From NCBI GenBank assembly GCA_027036655.1, contig JALWEC010000508.1, positions 1 through 6,476 of the forward strand: a DNA stretch of 6,476 nt. The letters run 5' to 3'. This DNA is from Melioribacteraceae bacterium. GTDB lineage: Bacteria; Bacteroidota; Ignavibacteria; Ignavibacteriales; Melioribacteraceae. Made by a program: the position numbers and the translations under genes. Shown here in pieces: positions 5,167 through 6,476 of this stretch (its first letter is position 1; the number at the start of each line of letters is the position of its first letter). The notes below the pieces were generated by a model. That model was not told the origin of the DNA. It was given only the letters and a program-made list of their open reading frames with translations, and searched no databases.

Positions 5167-6476
5167 ATCTTCTTTAATTCTTATATCTTTCAATTTTAAT
5201 TGCGGGAAAGCTTTATCCCATTTATAAAATTTATCAATCGTAAATACAATATCCATTAAAATTTTATTTTTATCAACAATCTCGTTCATGATTCCGCCGA
5301 GATTAAAACCGATGGCGTCAAAAACCTTATCCGAGTTTTCCTGTTTTAACATTCCGATAATATGATTCTTTCCCACAATCCTCGGATTATTCGTCCACCT
5401 TACATTCCGAGCAAGAAAAACCGGACGATGATTTCCCGGGCCGAAAGGCGCGAACTGATCTAAAATTCTAATGAACTTTGCCGTTATTTCGGAAAAATGA
5501 ATCTCGGCGTCTATTTCTATTTCGGGAATTATATCATTTTCGGAAAGCTGTGTGTTAAGGACTTCATTAAATCTGCGGCGGAATTCATCTATTTTATCAA
5601 CCTCGATTTCAAGTCCGGCTGCAGCTTTATGCCCGCCGAATTGAACGAGCAAATCTTTGCACTGCTCCAAAGCCTGATAAATATCAAAACCCTGAATACT
5701 ACGCGCCGAGCCTTTTGCAACTCCGTCAATAGTCGTAAGCATTATCGAAGGAAGATGATATTTTTCAACGAGCCGCGAAGCCACAATTCCGATAACGCCG
5801 GGATGCCAGTCGTCGCCGTGCAGAATTATCGCTTTGTCGCGTTCGAAATCCACTTTGTCCTTTATCATATCGAGCGCATAGGAAAAAGTAACTTCGTCAA
5901 TTTTTCTTCTTTCGAGATTTTCACTTTCTAGCACGGAAGCGATTTCGCGAGCTTCATCATGATCTTCGCTTGTAAATAAAGCGACTGCGCGCATCGCATC
6001 CCCCAAACGCCCTACTGCGTTTATCCGGGGGGCAATCGTAAAAACAATTTGTCCGGATGAGAGATTACCGTGCGTCATTCGCGCAATCTGCAAAAGCGCC
6101 GCAATGCCGGGACGCGGATTATCGTTAATCATATCCAATCCGGCGCGAACTAAAATTCTGTTTTCGTCCGTAAGGGGAACGATATCCGCCGCGCTGGCAA
6201 GCGCTACTAAATCAACGTAGTTCATCGCCAAATCTTTTTTCCCTACTCTGTCGCCTATTGCGCGCGCAAGTTTGAATGCTACTCCGGCTCCGGCTAAATA
6301 CTTAAAGGGATAAGTGTCGCCCGGTTTAAGCGGATCCAATATTGCGTATGCCTCGGGGAGTTTTTCTTTCGGCTGGTGATGATCGCAGATTATAGTGTCA
6401 ATCCCGAGCGAGTTTGCATAATCAACTTCGTCAACGGCCGTAATTCCGCAATCTACGGAGATAATAAGCTGCGTGT
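5164..6476 (-). CDS. recJ: Single-stranded-DNA-specific exonuclease RecJ, N-terminus beyond the window
   Basis: RecJ degrades single-stranded DNA 5' to 3' with Mn/Mg ions in recombination (RecF pathway), mismatch and base-excision repair. About 436 codons are visible and the frame stays open to the window edge; roughly 130 N-terminal residues, including the first catalytic motif, are missing. Reading in from the edge: ISVDCGITAVDE (metal-site region), the hallmark DHH at 6376-6384 in IICDHHQPKEKLP, then 'DLVALASAADIVPLTDENR' (motif IV), the DHHA1 domain with 'HGDDWHPGVIGIVASRLVE' and FGGHKAAAG (GGHKAAAG at 5614-5637), and a C-terminal OB-like domain with 'FAPFGPGNHRPVF' and a closing basic strand. 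A TTG at 6339 could be mistaken for a start, but the DHH motif lies upstream of it, so it is internal. The stop is 7 bases before yebC, so recJ is the first visible gene of the operon. Confidence 0.96.
   Translation of the reverse strand, partial: TQLIISVDCGITAVDEVDYANSLGIDTIICDHHQPKEKLPEAYAILDPLKPGDTYPFKYLAGAGVAFKLARAIGDRVGKKDLAMNYVDLVALASAADIVPLTDENRILVRAGLDMINDNPRPGIAALLQIARMTHGNLSSGQIVFTIAPRINAVGRLGDAMRAVALFTSEDHDEAREIASVLESENLERRKIDEVTFSYALDMIKDKVDFERDKAIILHGDDWHPGVIGIVASRLVEKYHLPSIMLTTIDGVAKGSARSIQGFDIYQALEQCKDLLVQFGGHKAAAGLEIEVDKIDEFRRRFNEVLNTQLSENDIIPEIEIDAEIHFSEITAKFIRILDQFAPFGPGNHRPVFLARNVRWTNNPRIVGKNHIIGMLKQENSDKVFDAIGFNLGGIMNEIVDKNKILMDIVFTIDKFYKWDKAFPQLKLKDIRIKED

Noticed and set aside
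5497..5931. A 144-codon plus-strand frame opposite recJ
   Set aside because: It is antisense to the conserved DHHA1 and OB regions of recJ, with no domain of its own.
6337..6339. TTG as a possible start of a shorter RecJ
   Set aside because: The same frame continues to the window edge and encodes the catalytic DHH motif and the preceding conserved segment upstream of this codon, so it is an internal leucine.

Overview
The window looks like ordinary chromosomal DNA from a moderately AT-rich member of the FCB group, most likely the Ignavibacteria/Chlorobi/Bacteroidota side. That placement is an inference. It rests on the DUF5916 outer-membrane protein with its N-terminal CBM9-like domain, on REP-like hairpins of the TCACAAGCGTGCGA kind, and on an intergenic repeat bounded by TGTCAT...ATGACA, all of which I associate with that group. 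No rRNA or other marker gene is present to settle it.

Left part, plus strand. Bases 1-115 are the 3' end of a gene resembling the C-terminus of the DUF1016 (YhcG-type) PDDEXK nuclease family. A roughly 100-base gap follows, with two tandem REP-like hairpins. Next is a short, apparently broken reading frame (about 220-338) that resembles the N-terminus of a second DUF1016 gene. Then come iorB (indolepyruvate:ferredoxin oxidoreductase beta subunit) and, 10 bases later, a 712-residue exported DUF5916 protein. The last two are closely spaced and probably co-transcribed, although their functions have no obvious connection. iorA, the usual partner directly before iorB, is not in the sequence just upstream.

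Middle. The two transcription units converge at 3070-3288. This gap holds a 135-base repeat-like element with short inverted ends and a GC-rich hairpin, and no gene.

Right part, minus strand, read right to left: recJ (its N-terminus lies beyond the window), yebC, ruvC and ruvA. Gaps are 7 bases, a 1-base TAATG overlap, and 3 bases, so this is a tightly packed operon. RecJ is a 5'-3' single-strand DNA exonuclease, RuvC resolves Holliday junctions, and RuvA recognises junctions and loads RuvB. YebC is a conserved regulator or translation factor often found next to ruv genes. The unit is therefore a recombination and repair operon. ruvB does not follow ruvA here.

I found no new defence system, CRISPR array, tRNA or complete mobile element. 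The least ordinary parts are the left edge, with two DUF1016-like fragments around REP-like hairpins, and the repeat in the convergent gap.
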